Shown here piece by piece: positions 25,438 to 34,801 of a DNA stretch of 64,000 bases (position 1 is its first letter; the number at the start of each line of letters is the position of its first letter). Origin of the DNA: Noviluteimonas caseinilytica. Its GTDB lineage: Bacteria; Pseudomonadota; Gammaproteobacteria; Xanthomonadales; Xanthomonadaceae. The translations under genes and the position numbers were made by a program. The stretch covers positions 1,488,001 through 1,552,000 of the forward strand of contig NZ_AP024545.1 of the NCBI RefSeq assembly GCF_018406605.1, read 5' to 3'. Under the pieces are notes generated by a model. It saw nothing but the letters and a program-made list of their open reading frames with translations. It had not been told where the DNA came from and ran no database searches.

Positions 25438-26814
25438 ATGTCGAGCCTCAGCAACGTCGCAGAACTTCCCATCACCGACCGGCGCGAACTGGTCGAGTAC
25501 CTCGCGTCGGGCAGCAAGCCGCGCGAAGACTGGCGCATCGGCACCGAGCACGAGAAGTTCGGTTTCCGCAACGACGACTTCCGCGCGCCCACCTTCGACG
25601 GCGACCGCGGCATCGAAGCGATGCTCAACGGCCTGGTGCGCTTCGGCTGGGTGCCGGTGCAGGAACACGGACGCACGATCGCGCTCACCCGCGACGGTGC
25701 GTCGGTCACGCTGGAACCGGCGGGCCAGTTCGAACTCTCCGGTGCCCCGCTCGAATCCGTGCACGACACGTGCCGCGAAACCAACGGCCACCTGGCGGAA
25801 GTCAAGACGGTCGGCAACGAACTCGGCCTCGGCTTCCTCGGCATGGGCTTCCAGCCGAAGTGGCGCCGCGACGAAATGCCGTGGATGCCCAAGGGCCGCT
25901 ACAAGATCATGCGCGAGTACATGCCCAAGCGCGGCGACCTCGGCCTGGACATGATGACGCGCACCTGCACCGTGCAGGTCAACCTCGACTTCGCCAGCGA
26001 AGCCGACATGGTGAAGAAGTTCCGCGTGTCGCTGGCGTTGCAGCCGGTGGCCACTGCGTTGTTCGCCGATTCGCCGTTCACCGAAGGCAAGCTCAACGGC
26101 TTCATGTCGTACCGCTCGCATATCTGGACCGACACGGATCCCGATCGCACCGGCATGCTCGACTTCGTGTTCGAGGACGGCTTCGGCTTCGAGCGCTACA
26201 CCGATTACCTGCTCGACGTGCCGATGTACTTCGCCTACCGCAACGGCGAATACCTGGATGCGTCGGGCAAGTCGTTCCGCAAGTTCATGGAAGGCAAGCT
26301 CGACGTCGTGCCCGGCGGCCTGCCCACGCTGCGCGACTGGTCGGACCACATGACCACCGCGTTCCCCGAAGTGCGCCTGAAGAAATACCTGGAAATGCGC
26401 GGCGCCGATTCCGGTCCGTGGAATCGCATCTGCGCGCTGCCCGCGTTCTGGGTCGGCCTGTTGTACGACGATGCGTCGCTCGATGCGGCCTGGGACCTGG
26501 TGAAGGATTTCTCGCGCGAAGAACGCCACGCCTTGCGCGACGGCGTGCCGAAGCACGCGTTCAAGCTGCCGGCGCGCGTCGGCGGCACGCAGGCCACGCT
26601 GCGCGAGTTGTCGATCGAAGCGCTGAAGATTTCCGCCGCCGGCCTGCAGCGCCGCGCGCGTCGCAATCGCAGCGGCCACGACGAAAGCGTGTTCCTCGAT
26701 CCGCTGATCGAATCCGCCGAAGCGAACCAGACGCCGGCCGAACGCAAGATCGCGCTGTTCGAAGGCCCGTGGGCCGGCGACATCAACCGCGTCTTCGCCG
26801 AGTTCGCGTACTGA
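25438..26814 (+). CDS. gshA: Glutamate-cysteine ligase, plant/proteobacterial type
   Basis: First step of glutathione synthesis, joining glutamate and cysteine with ATP. 458 residues, of the group related to plant enzymes and unlike E. coli GshA. Features include DWRIGTEHEKFGF near residue 36, EPAGQFELSGAPLESVHDT-like segment, MTRTCTVQVNLDF, and FMEGKLDVVPGGLPT. Its product supports the glutathione-dependent formaldehyde pathway (28.6-30.6 kb) and glutaredoxin (43.8 kb). The start is set at MSSLSNVAEL; the ribosome site is weak. Confidence 0.92.
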   Translation: MSSLSNVAELPITDRRELVEYLASGSKPREDWRIGTEHEKFGFRNDDFRAPTFDGDRGIEAMLNGLVRFGWVPVQEHGRTIALTRDGASVTLEPAGQFELSGAPLESVHDTCRETNGHLAEVKTVGNELGLGFLGMGFQPKWRRDEMPWMPKGRYKIMREYMPKRGDLGLDMMTRTCTVQVNLDFASEADMVKKFRVSLALQPVATALFADSPFTEGKLNGFMSYRSHIWTDTDPDRTGMLDFVFEDGFGFERYTDYLLDVPMYFAYRNGEYLDASGKSFRKFMEGKLDVVPGGLPTLRDWSDHMTTAFPEVRLKKYLEMRGADSGPWNRICALPAFWVGLLYDDASLDAAWDLVKDFSREERHALRDGVPKHAFKLPARVGGTQATLRELSIEALKISAAGLQRRARRNRSGHDESVFLDPLIESAEANQTPAERKIALFEGPWAGDINRVFAEFAY

Positions 26815-26824
26815 ATGCCGTGCT

Positions 26825-26844
26825 CCTCCCCGCTCGCGGGGAGG
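26825..26844. terminator. GC hairpin between convergent gshA and TPR gene
   Basis: CCTCCCCGC / GCGGGGAGG with a TC apex, in the gap between two convergent genes. The sequence resembles dispersed extragenic GC palindromes seen in this family. Stem is good but no T-run follows on either strand. Confidence 0.4.
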
Positions 26845-26877
26845 CCGGGAGGGGACGGCCCGATCGCTGCGTAGCTG

Positions 26878-28527
26878 TCAGAACACCGCCGCAGTGAGCT
26901 GCGTATCCGCCCACTGCCACGCCGCCTTCTGCTGCTTCCACGTGTCCGCGGCCGCCGCCTTGTCGCCCATCGCGTCCTGCGCCTGCGCGAGCCCGTACAA
27001 GCCCCATCCGTTCTTCGGGAACATCTTCAGGTCTTCGTTGAACGCCGCCGCCGCTTCCTTCGGCCGCTTCGCCTTCAACAGGGCATTGCCGAGATAGTTG
27101 CTCACCGGCAACGGCCAGTCCGCGGGTTCGTTGTAGGTGAGCTTGTCCTCGATCGCCGCCGCCGCGCGCAACGAGGCAATCGCCTGGTCGTGCTTCCCTT
27201 GCGATGACAGGATCTCGCCGCGCAGCACGCCGCTCGACACCGTGAGCAACTGCCCCGCGTAATTGGTGTTGCCGATCAGCAACGCGCCCATCTCCGGCGA
27301 CTTCGCGATCGTGTCCAGCGCCGCCAGTTCCTTCTGCGCCTCGACCGCGTTGCCCTTGCGCAACTGCGCCATCCCGCGCGCGAAGTGCCACATCCCCGTC
27401 GGATACGGCTGCGTCGCCGGCGGCTGCGTGCGTGCCAGGATCTCGTCCCAACGCCCGAATCGCACCTCGGTATACATCGGCACGATCACGAAGTTCTGCA
27501 TGAAGTTCAGCGCGTCCAGCTTCGCCAGGTCCGCGCGCTGCGACGTCTGCTGCGAGGCCTGCTCGGCCAGCGTGTGCGCGCCCATCAGGCCCGCGCTCAG
27601 CGTCGCGAAATGCCAGTTGTGCGGCACGTAGCCGAGCGGATACATCCCGTTGCTGCCCTTGCACACCGCCAGGAACTCCTTGTCGGCGGTGGACGCGCGG
27701 AAGTTCACGAGGGTTGCGTCGTTGTAGCGCCCGGTGCGGATGTAGATGTGCGCGGGCATGTGCACGAGGTGGCCCGAGCCCGGCGCGAGGTTGCCCAGCG
27801 TGTCGGCCAGTTTCTCCGCGCGCGCCGGATCATCGGAGGCCTCCACCGCGTGGATGTAGTAATGGATCGCGCCGATGTGCTGCGGATTGCGCTTGAGCAC
27901 CGTTTCGATCGCGCCCACGATCTTCGGCGTGTCCGCGTTCGGCTTGCCCGCGGGCGACCAGTAATTCCACGGCGTGAGGTCCATCAACGCTTCGGCGTAC
28001 ATCGCCTGCGCGTCGTCGTCTTCCGGGAATTGCGCAACGACTTTGGCCATCGCGTCGGCGTACGCCTTGTCGAGCGCCGCGCGATCGGCCGGCGCCGGAT
28101 CGGCGTAACGCGCGACCAGCGCATCGATCAGCGCGCGATCCACCGGCTTCGCATTGCCCGCGAGCGACTGCGCCTTCTTCGCCAGGGCCGTCGCCTTCGC
28201 TGCATTGGCCGGATCCATCGGCAGGTTGATGTTCGGGCCCAGCACCAGCGCCTGGCCCCACACGCAGATCGCGCACGCCGGATCCAGGCGCGCCGCTTCG
28301 GCGAACGCATTGCCCGCGGTCTCGTGGTTGAACCCGTAGGTCAGCCGCAGGCCCTGGTCGAAGTACCGCTGTGCGCCGGGGACGCTGCTGCCGATGTCGC
28401 GGTGGAGCGCGCCGAAGGTTTCGAACAGCGGCGGCGCGGGAATCTCTGCCGTGGCGCGCGGGGCGGGCGCTTCGCAGGCGGCAAGCAGGACGGTGGCGGC
28501 GGCGAGCAGGGCAGGCGACAGGCGCAT
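26878..28527 (-). CDS. TPR-repeat lipoprotein of unknown function
   Basis: A 549-residue lipoprotein (lipobox VLLAACEA) with tetratricopeptide-like helical pairs at both ends. The middle has a conserved-looking His group: HIGAIHYYIHAVE near residue 220 and HLVHMPAHIYIRTGRY near residue 255, plus CAICVWG near residue 80. The His clusters suggest a metal or heme site, which is inference. Start is at MRLSPALL, giving a proper signal peptide. Convergent with gshA, divergent from adhC. Confidence 0.7.
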   Translation of the reverse strand: MRLSPALLAAATVLLAACEAPAPRATAEIPAPPLFETFGALHRDIGSSVPGAQRYFDQGLRLTYGFNHETAGNAFAEAARLDPACAICVWGQALVLGPNINLPMDPANAAKATALAKKAQSLAGNAKPVDRALIDALVARYADPAPADRAALDKAYADAMAKVVAQFPEDDDAQAMYAEALMDLTPWNYWSPAGKPNADTPKIVGAIETVLKRNPQHIGAIHYYIHAVEASDDPARAEKLADTLGNLAPGSGHLVHMPAHIYIRTGRYNDATLVNFRASTADKEFLAVCKGSNGMYPLGYVPHNWHFATLSAGLMGAHTLAEQASQQTSQRADLAKLDALNFMQNFVIVPMYTEVRFGRWDEILARTQPPATQPYPTGMWHFARGMAQLRKGNAVEAQKELAALDTIAKSPEMGALLIGNTNYAGQLLTVSSGVLRGEILSSQGKHDQAIASLRAAAAIEDKLTYNEPADWPLPVSNYLGNALLKAKRPKEAAAAFNEDLKMFPKNGWGLYGLAQAQDAMGDKAAAADTWKQQKAAWQWADTQLTAAVF

Positions 28528-28636
28528 CGTTGAACTCCGGCGGGGATCACGGGAACCCACAGGAGAACGGGTCTCGACGCCATCCCCGGCCGCAGTCGTT
28601 TAGCCTTCCCCATCCCCGTCCCGGAACCTGCCCTCG

Positions 28637-29746
28637 ATGAAATCCCGCGCCGCCGTCGCCTTCGCCCCCGGCAAGCCCTTGCAGGTCGTCGAAATCGACG
28701 TCGCACCGCCGCGCGCGGGCGAAGTGCTCGTGCGCATCACGCATACCGGCGTGTGCCACACCGATGCGTTCACGCTGAGCGGCGACGATCCCGAAGGCCT
28801 GTTCCCCGCGGTGCTCGGCCATGAAGGCGGCGGCATCGTCGTGGAAGTGGGCGAAGGCGTGACCAGCGTGGCGCCCGGCGACCACGTCATCCCGCTGTAC
28901 ACGGCGGAATGCCGGAAGTGCAAATTCTGTTTGTCCGGCAAGACCAACCTCTGCCAGGCCGTGCGCGCCACGCAAGGCAAGGGCGTGATGCCCGACGGCA
29001 CGTCGCGTTTCAGCTACGAAGGCAAGCCGATCCACCACTACATGGGCACGAGCACCTTCAGCGAATACACCGTGGTCGCCGAAGTGTCGCTGGCGAAGAT
29101 CGATCCCGCCGCGCCGCTGGAGCAGGTGTGCCTGCTCGGCTGCGGCGTCACCACGGGCCTCGGCGCCGTGCACAACACCGCGAAGGTGCAGCGCGGCGAC
29201 AACGTCGCGGTGTTCGGCCTCGGCGGCATCGGCCTGGCGGTGATCCAGGGCGCGCGCCAGGCGGGCGCGGCGCGGATCATCGGCATCGACACCAATCCGT
29301 CGAAGTTCGCGCTCGCGCAATCGATGGGCGCCACCGATTGCATCAACCCGAAGGACTTCGATCGCCCGATCCAGGACGTGATCGTGGAGATGACCGACGG
29401 CGGCGTGGAGTTCAGCTTCGAATGCATCGGCAACGTCGATGTCATGCGCAGCGCGCTGGAGTGCTGCCACAAGGGCTGGGGCGAAAGCATCATCATCGGC
29501 GTGGCGGGCGCGGGGCAGGAAATCCGCACGCGGCCATTCCAGCTGGTCACCGGGCGCGTGTGGCGCGGCTCGGCGTTCGGCGGCGTCAAGGGCCGCACGC
29601 AATTGCCCGGCATGGTGCAACAGGCGATGCGCGGCGAGATCCAGCTCGATCCCTTCATCACGCACGTGTTGCCGCTGGAGCGCATCAACGAAGCGTTCGA
29701 TTTGATGCACGAAGGCAAGTCCATCCGCACAGTGATCGAATTCTGA
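28637..29746 (+). CDS. adhC: S-(hydroxymethyl)glutathione dehydrogenase, class III alcohol dehydrogenase
   Basis: Oxidises the formaldehyde-glutathione adduct to S-formylglutathione with NAD; also reduces S-nitrosoglutathione. 369 residues: catalytic zinc ligands in VCHTDAF and GHEGGG, structural zinc site CRKCKFC...C, Rossmann loop GLGGIGLAVIQGAR near residue 195, and the CxxxxG-type class III segments. Its TGA overlaps the ATG of the hydrolase. Confidence 0.95.
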   Translation: MKSRAAVAFAPGKPLQVVEIDVAPPRAGEVLVRITHTGVCHTDAFTLSGDDPEGLFPAVLGHEGGGIVVEVGEGVTSVAPGDHVIPLYTAECRKCKFCLSGKTNLCQAVRATQGKGVMPDGTSRFSYEGKPIHHYMGTSTFSEYTVVAEVSLAKIDPAAPLEQVCLLGCGVTTGLGAVHNTAKVQRGDNVAVFGLGGIGLAVIQGARQAGAARIIGIDTNPSKFALAQSMGATDCINPKDFDRPIQDVIVEMTDGGVEFSFECIGNVDVMRSALECCHKGWGESIIIGVAGAGQEIRTRPFQLVTGRVWRGSAFGGVKGRTQLPGMVQQAMRGEIQLDPFITHVLPLERINEAFDLMHEGKSIRTVIEF

Positions 29747-30573
29747 TGCGGCGCCTGGAATCGCACGCGTGCTTCGGCGGCACGCAGGAAGTGTGGGCGC
29801 ACGATGCGACGTCGACGGCGTGCGAGATGCGCTTCGGCGTGTACTTGCCGCCGCAGGTGCAGGCCGGTCCGTGCCCCGTGCTGTATTTCCTCTCGGGCCT
29901 GACGTGCACCGAGCAGAACTTCATCCAGAAGTCCGGCGTGCAGCGTTACGCAGCGGAGCACGGCCTCGTGATCGTCTCGCCGGACACCAGCCCGCGCGGC
30001 GACGGCGTGCCCGATGCCGAAGGCGATGACATCGGCCTGAGCGCAAGCTTCTACGTTGATGCCACGCAGGCGCCGTGGTCCGCGCAATACCGCATGCACG
30101 CGTACGTGGTGCAGGAACTGCCCGCGCTGGTCGAACAGCACTTCCCCGTCACCGATGCGCGCAGCATCGCGGGCCATTCGATGGGCGGCCACGGCGCGTT
30201 GATCTGCGCGCTGCGTCATCCCGGCCGCTATCGCAGCGTCTCCGCGCTCGCGCCGATCTGTTCGGCGTCGCGCGGCTGGGGGCGCAAGGCGTTCCCCGCG
30301 TATCTCGGCGACGACCCGGACGCGTGGCGCGAATGGGATGCCTGCGATCTGTTGCGCGGATCGCACGACCGGCTCTCGCTGCTCGTCGACCAGGGCGACG
30401 CCGATCCATTCCTCGCCGAACGCCTGCAACCGGACCTGTTGCAGAAAGCCTGCACCGCCGGCGGCCACACGCTCGACCTGCACCTGCGCCCCGGTTACGA
30501 CCACGGGTTCTACTTCGTCGCCTCCTTCATCGGCGACCACGTCGCGTATCACGCGAGTGCGTTGAAGGCGTAA
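29746..30573 (+). CDS. fghA: S-formylglutathione hydrolase
   Basis: Hydrolyses S-formylglutathione to formate and glutathione. 275 residues of alpha/beta hydrolase fold with the nucleophile in GHSMGGHGA near residue 146, YFLSGLTCTEQNF, and the catalytic Asp and His in DQGDADPFL and YDHGFYF. It starts on the last base of the adhC stop, so both steps of formaldehyde detoxification are made together. Confidence 0.95.
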   Translation: MRRLESHACFGGTQEVWAHDATSTACEMRFGVYLPPQVQAGPCPVLYFLSGLTCTEQNFIQKSGVQRYAAEHGLVIVSPDTSPRGDGVPDAEGDDIGLSASFYVDATQAPWSAQYRMHAYVVQELPALVEQHFPVTDARSIAGHSMGGHGALICALRHPGRYRSVSALAPICSASRGWGRKAFPAYLGDDPDAWREWDACDLLRGSHDRLSLLVDQGDADPFLAERLQPDLLQKACTAGGHTLDLHLRPGYDHGFYFVASFIGDHVAYHASALKA

Positions 30574-30603
30574 GCGCACCGTCGCTTCGCATCACGATCC
30601 TCA

Positions 30604-30623
30604 CCAACCTCACGTGAGGTTGG
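30604..30623. promoter_or_regulatory. Perfect 20-bp palindrome upstream of the metalloprotease gene
   Basis: CCAACCTCACGTGAGGTTGG is a perfect palindrome with no loop, 30 bases after fghA and 84 bases before the metalloprotease start. No T-run follows, so a dimeric repressor or activator site is more likely than a terminator. Confidence 0.5.
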
Positions 30624-30707
30624 CCCGGAACGTGCATTGGTCCGCACAGCGGCAGGAAGCTCATCCGGAGCATGCGGGGCCTTGTCCGCGAAAAGGTCCC
30701 CCCGCCG

Positions 30708-31844
30708 ATGCGACATCCGTTCCGCTTCATCGCGCCGCTGCTCCTGCTGGCCGGCGCGCACACCGCGCACGCCGCCAACACCACGACCACCGGCGAACAG
30801 TCCACCGTCGTCCTGCTGGTGAACTACAGCGACAGCCCCACGCAGCCCTATACGAAGACCACCGCGCATTCGCTGGTCTTCGGCCAGGCGAGCGACTTCT
30901 ACTGGGAAGCCTCGTACCACCGCATGTTCCTGTCCGGCGACACGTTCGGCTGGTTCACCGTGCCCGTGTCGAAGGCCTCGTGCGACACCGCGCTGGTCGC
31001 GCAGGAAGCCGACAAGGCCGCGGCCGCCGCGGGCATCGACCTGTCGAAGTACGCGCATCGCGTGTACCTCGCGCCGAAGAACGCGTGCACCGGCACGGGC
31101 TACAACGCCGGCATGGCGTTGCCCACGCGCACGTGGATCTTCGCCGACGCGATGACCGCACGCCTGGTCGCGCACGAGATGGGCCACAACTTCGGCCTGT
31201 CGCATTCGCAGGCGCTGGAATGCGGCAACGTGGCGTACGGCGACACCTGCACGATCAAGAGCTACGGCGACGCCGCCGACACGATGGGCAGCGGTAGCAC
31301 GCCGCACTTCAACGCATTGCAGAAGTTGCAGCTCGGCTGGCTGGGCGCGACGGGCGCGCCGCCGGTGACCACCGTCGCCGCGTCGGGCCGCTATCGCATC
31401 GAACGCCTCGAAGACGGCACGGGCACGAAGGCCTTGAAGGTCGCGCGCGGCCTCGATGCGCTCACCGGCGAGATGACGTACTACACGCTGGAATACCGCC
31501 AGCCCGTCGGCTTCGACGCGGTGCTCGGCACCACCGGCAACCTCACGAAGGGCGTGCTGCTGCACCTGGGCGGCGTGAACCAGTACAGCGTGCTGCTCGA
31601 CGCCACGCCCGGCAGCGCGGCCGCGCAGTTCGACGACATCAACGACAGCGCGCTCGCCGTGGGCCGCACGTATCGCGACGACGCGAAGGGCATCGCCTTC
31701 ACCGTCGTTGCCGCCGACACGACTGGTGCGACGATCGACGTCACCGTGCCCGCCGCGGCGCCGCCGCCGACGCAACCGCCGCCGACCGACACCACGGGCG
31801 GCACCACCGGTGGCAGCACCAAGCCGCCGAAGGGTCGCAAGTAA
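30708..31844 (+). CDS. Secreted zinc metalloprotease of the metzincin clan (M11/gametolysin-like)
   Basis: A 378-residue secreted protein: signal peptide ending AHTAHAA, a protease domain with the full zinc motif HEMGHNFGLSH near residue 160 and a likely Met-turn in ADTMGSG, then a beta domain, and a C-terminal Pro/Thr/Gly tail (PPPTQPPPTDTTGG) ending KGRK. It probably degrades extracellular or surface proteins. A second in-frame ATG 12 codons upstream exists; this one gives the cleaner signal peptide. A palindrome lies in its leader. Assignment to M11 rests on pattern memory only. Confidence 0.75.
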   Translation: MRHPFRFIAPLLLLAGAHTAHAANTTTTGEQSTVVLLVNYSDSPTQPYTKTTAHSLVFGQASDFYWEASYHRMFLSGDTFGWFTVPVSKASCDTALVAQEADKAAAAAGIDLSKYAHRVYLAPKNACTGTGYNAGMALPTRTWIFADAMTARLVAHEMGHNFGLSHSQALECGNVAYGDTCTIKSYGDAADTMGSGSTPHFNALQKLQLGWLGATGAPPVTTVAASGRYRIERLEDGTGTKALKVARGLDALTGEMTYYTLEYRQPVGFDAVLGTTGNLTKGVLLHLGGVNQYSVLLDATPGSAAAQFDDINDSALAVGRTYRDDAKGIAFTVVAADTTGATIDVTVPAAAPPPTQPPPTDTTGGTTGGSTKPPKGRK

Positions 31845-31853
31845 CACGCAACG

Positions 31854-31913
31854 AAAAGGGCGACGGTGTTGCCACCGTCGCCCAGGTGCGCTGCATGCGG
31901 GGAGCGTGCAGCG
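31854..31913 (-). terminator. Two-hairpin repeat element, copy 1, ending in an intrinsic terminator
   Basis: Hairpin A, an 11-bp perfect stem GGGCGACGGTG / CACCGTCGCCC (31858-31883), is followed on the minus strand by TTTT. Hairpin B (31889-31913), a 10-bp stem with a GGGGA apex on the plus strand and one G-U pair, lies just upstream on the minus strand. They form the 3' end of the minus-strand secreted-protein gene. A second copy is at 34737-34800. Confidence 0.7.
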
Positions 31914-31926
31914 GAGGGTTGACCGC

Positions 31927-33864
31927 TCAGTGCGCGTGCGGCGGGCACAGTTCGCAGGTGGCCGTCACCGGGCCTGCGTTGGCCGTCGCGTTGTCGATCT
32001 TGCCGTGGCCCGTTGCACTGACCGTGTCGGAGTACGTCGCCGTACTCGGATCGATCGGATCGCCGACGGCGCCATCCGGGGCACTCGGCGTGTAGCAACG
32101 ACTGACGACGTAGCTGTCGGTGGCACTGTTCAACGGCCCCAGCGTGATGCCGCCGGCCGGGACGAGGTTGCCCAGGTCGCTGTCGCTGAAGGTATCGACG
32201 ACCATCGACTGGTTGCTGCTCGTGTTCGACAGCTGGATGTCCACGCACACCTGCGGGATGTAATTCGGCGGCTTCAGGAAGACACCGAGCTCCAGCGGGT
32301 TTTCACTGTCGGGCACGCCGTAGTACGGGTTCGGTCCCATCGGGTGTCCGACCGCCTGGCCATCGTCGCCCTGGCACCACTTCTTGAGGGCAAGGCCCGA
32401 GTCGAGCGCGAGTTCGCACACGCCGGCTTCCACCGTGGTCTCGAGATCCGTGTCGGTGATGTCCTGCGGAGCGCCCACTGCGGCGCGCGCCTTCACGTCG
32501 ACGGAGTTGCGGAACGGGTTCTCACCGCTGACGCATTCCAGTTCGACCGAGATCTCGCCGCCGAGCACATCGGCCACCTCGACCGAGTCGCCCGCGGAAT
32601 CGAACTTGAACCCGACGGCAGACCCGTTCAACGTGGCGCCTCCCGGCACCGCGGGGTTGACCGCCAGCGACTTGATCTCGCACGTGTTGCCGGACACCGC
32701 CAGCGGATCGGCGATTTCAACATCGCGCAGCGAGCCGCCGAAGCCATCATTGGTGATGGTGACGGTGTGCGTGGTGGTGAACTTCGCGGTCGCGGGATCG
32801 ACCGTCTGCGAATCGGCAACGCAGATCTTCTCCACGTTGATCGAGCACAGGTCGAACGCACCCAGCGCGAAATCCTTCAGCGAGGCCGTCTCGGAGTGCG
32901 ACGAGCGCGTCTCGGCCATGAAGTCCGAGAAGCACACGTTGCCCACCAATGACGTCACGTCGAATCCGCCTTCCATGAAGACGCGCGGCGGGAAGGTGTT
33001 CGGGCCCACGCTGTCGGAGCCCTTCGGCGTATACGCCCACGGCGAGGAGCGCTGCACGATGTTGGTCGTGATGCACGCCGAATCCGCCGGGATGTTCTGC
33101 GCACCGTTGGACGCGGTGCAGATCGTATCGGCCGGGTTGTTGGACGTGCCGATCGCGAGGCGTTGCAGCTTGCCGCCGCCGGCGTTGCCACCGGTGCCGA
33201 CCCACTTGAACACTTCGATCTCGTTGCTGCCCGCGCCGCGGTAGTCGATCTGGATCAGCACGTCGCCCACCGCATGCGTGCCGGTGAACTTGCCGTTGCC
33301 GCCCAGGCCGACGTCGTTGCGGAAAAACCAGAATCCCATCGCCGCATCGCCATCGTCGGCGAAACGGTCCGCGCCGAAATACACCACGAGGTGTTCGTGC
33401 GGCACGTTGGGATGGCCCGGGATGTCGTTCGCCGGGAAGCCGGCCACGTGGTACGCCTTCGCGTACGCGTTGGTGATGTCGTCCTTCGGCGGGCTCAATC
33501 CCTTTGTGCCCCAGTTCCACGTGTTGACCTGGTCGATGTCCTTGTTGCTCGAGGTGAACGCCGTGACGTCGGGGTCCTGCGAATCGACCACGAACGTGTC
33601 GCCCGCGGCCACGGTGGGCAGCAGGCGCGGCGTGGCATAGGGCGGACTGCCCAGTGCAAACACGCTGTCCCAGTCGTCGAGCAATGCGCTGGTGTCCGTG
33701 GGATCGCCGTCCAGCGCGAACGGCGTGTTGGCATCGTCATGGATGGCTTGTGCCGGTTGCGGCGCGAAGAGCGCCGCCGCGGCAATCACGGCGCCGATCG
33801 AACAGGCCAGCGTCGCGGTCATCCAGGCCGGACGAATCCAGCCGGAGTGCTTGTGGGTCGCCAT
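31927..33864 (-). CDS. Large secreted beta-rich protein with DUF11-like domains
   Basis: A 645-residue exported protein: signal segment ending PQPAQA, an N-terminal domain (about residues 40-350) beginning IHDDANTPFALDGDPTDTSA, then repeated beta-sandwich regions of DUF11 style (HTVTITNDGFGGSLRDVEIADPL, VCVDIQLSNTSSNQSMVVDTF) with paired cysteines. The C-terminus is CELCPPHAH. No membrane anchor or sorting tail is seen. Surface or matrix protein is likely; no enzymatic motif found. Good ribosome site AAGGA. Ends in the two-hairpin element. Confidence 0.7.
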   Translation of the reverse strand: MATHKHSGWIRPAWMTATLACSIGAVIAAAALFAPQPAQAIHDDANTPFALDGDPTDTSALLDDWDSVFALGSPPYATPRLLPTVAAGDTFVVDSQDPDVTAFTSSNKDIDQVNTWNWGTKGLSPPKDDITNAYAKAYHVAGFPANDIPGHPNVPHEHLVVYFGADRFADDGDAAMGFWFFRNDVGLGGNGKFTGTHAVGDVLIQIDYRGAGSNEIEVFKWVGTGGNAGGGKLQRLAIGTSNNPADTICTASNGAQNIPADSACITTNIVQRSSPWAYTPKGSDSVGPNTFPPRVFMEGGFDVTSLVGNVCFSDFMAETRSSHSETASLKDFALGAFDLCSINVEKICVADSQTVDPATAKFTTTHTVTITNDGFGGSLRDVEIADPLAVSGNTCEIKSLAVNPAVPGGATLNGSAVGFKFDSAGDSVEVADVLGGEISVELECVSGENPFRNSVDVKARAAVGAPQDITDTDLETTVEAGVCELALDSGLALKKWCQGDDGQAVGHPMGPNPYYGVPDSENPLELGVFLKPPNYIPQVCVDIQLSNTSSNQSMVVDTFSDSDLGNLVPAGGITLGPLNSATDSYVVSRCYTPSAPDGAVGDPIDPSTATYSDTVSATGHGKIDNATANAGPVTATCELCPPHAH

Positions 33865-34020
33865 GTCCGTAGTCCTTGAGCAAGGTGTGGGGATGCGGCA
33901 ACGGTCCCCGACCCCCCGGCCGTTGCAGCCGCGGCAGCATCTGCTTGCACTGGACAGTGCGGAATCGCGCAACCGGGTGATGCCGGAGGTGTCCGGACGA
34001 TCGGTGCGGAGGCGTTGCTT

Positions 34021-34713
34021 TCAGCGAGGCTCGCGTGCGTCGCGTTCGTGGAAGTCGACGTAGGCGAACCGTTCGTCGCGCAGCACCGCTTCCCCGCGTT
34101 CGATCGTGAGGGGCCGCGCGAACATCGGGCCGGCATGCACGAGCGTGTGGAATTCGCCGCGCTCGCCGCAGGGATCGCAGCTGGCCGGCAGATCGCGCAA
34201 CAGCGCCGCGTCGAAGGCGCGTCCGCTGAAGGATGCATCCAGTTGTTGCGTGTCCACGCAACACAGCACGGCCTGCAATCCGCCATCGAGCATCTGCTGC
34301 GCCAACGTGGCGGTGTCTCCCCCGAACAGGGGAAACACGGGTTTCCAGCCCAATTTCGCGCACAGCGCCTCACGCCACGCCTTCACGTCTTCGAGGAACA
34401 GATCGCCGAATGCGATGTCGGTGATGCCGGGCCAGCGCAGGCGCGCGTCGTCCAGCGCCGCCGCGAATGCGGCCTCGTACGTCGCGTTGTCGCATTGCGG
34501 CGGGATCGTGGCCTCGATCACCGGCAGGCCCGCGGCGTCGGCCTGCGCGTGCAGCAACGCGCGCCGGATGCCGTGCATCGCGACGCGCTCGTAGCCGGAG
34601 GTGACCGTGGTGACGAGGCCGACGACCTCGCGCGCGGGATCGTTGCGCAAGGTGGCGAGGGTCCATGCAGCATCCTTGCCACCGCTCCAGGACAGCAGGG
34701 TCGGCGTTTTCAT
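34021..34713 (-). CDS. PP-loop ATPase, Dph6/DUF71 type
   Basis: A 230-residue adenine-nucleotide alpha hydrolase: LLSWSGGKDAAWTLATL is the PP-loop, and the C-terminal GERGEFHTLVHAGPMF is the DUF71 mark. Eukaryotic homologues perform the last step of diphthamide synthesis; bacteria lack diphthamide, so the amidation or ligation substrate here is unknown. ATGs just upstream of the chosen start are out of frame. An intrinsic terminator lies 24 bases before the start (see the two-hairpin element). Confidence 0.8.
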   Translation of the reverse strand: MKTPTLLSWSGGKDAAWTLATLRNDPAREVVGLVTTVTSGYERVAMHGIRRALLHAQADAAGLPVIEATIPPQCDNATYEAAFAAALDDARLRWPGITDIAFGDLFLEDVKAWREALCAKLGWKPVFPLFGGDTATLAQQMLDGGLQAVLCCVDTQQLDASFSGRAFDAALLRDLPASCDPCGERGEFHTLVHAGPMFARPLTIERGEAVLRDERFAYVDFHERDAREPR

Positions 34714-34736
34714 GCATGCATTGTGCCGTCGCCGGC

Positions 34737-34801
34737 AAAAAAGGGGCGGCGGTCGTGGACCGTCGCCCAGGTGCGTTGCATGAAGGGGGGACACGCAACG
34801 G
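34737..34801 (-). terminator. Two-hairpin repeat element, copy 2
   Basis: Hairpin A' (34744-34768), an 11-bp stem with one G-U pair, is followed on the minus strand by TTTTTT (34737-34742). Hairpin B' (34774-34800) has a six-pair CGTTGC / GCAACG base. The join between hairpins is nearly identical to copy 1 (CACCTGGGCGACGG on the minus strand). No minus-strand gene ends here, so it is either an attenuator of the PP-loop gene or the end of a small RNA. The rest of the 255-base gap shows only GC-rich sequence. Confidence 0.6.
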
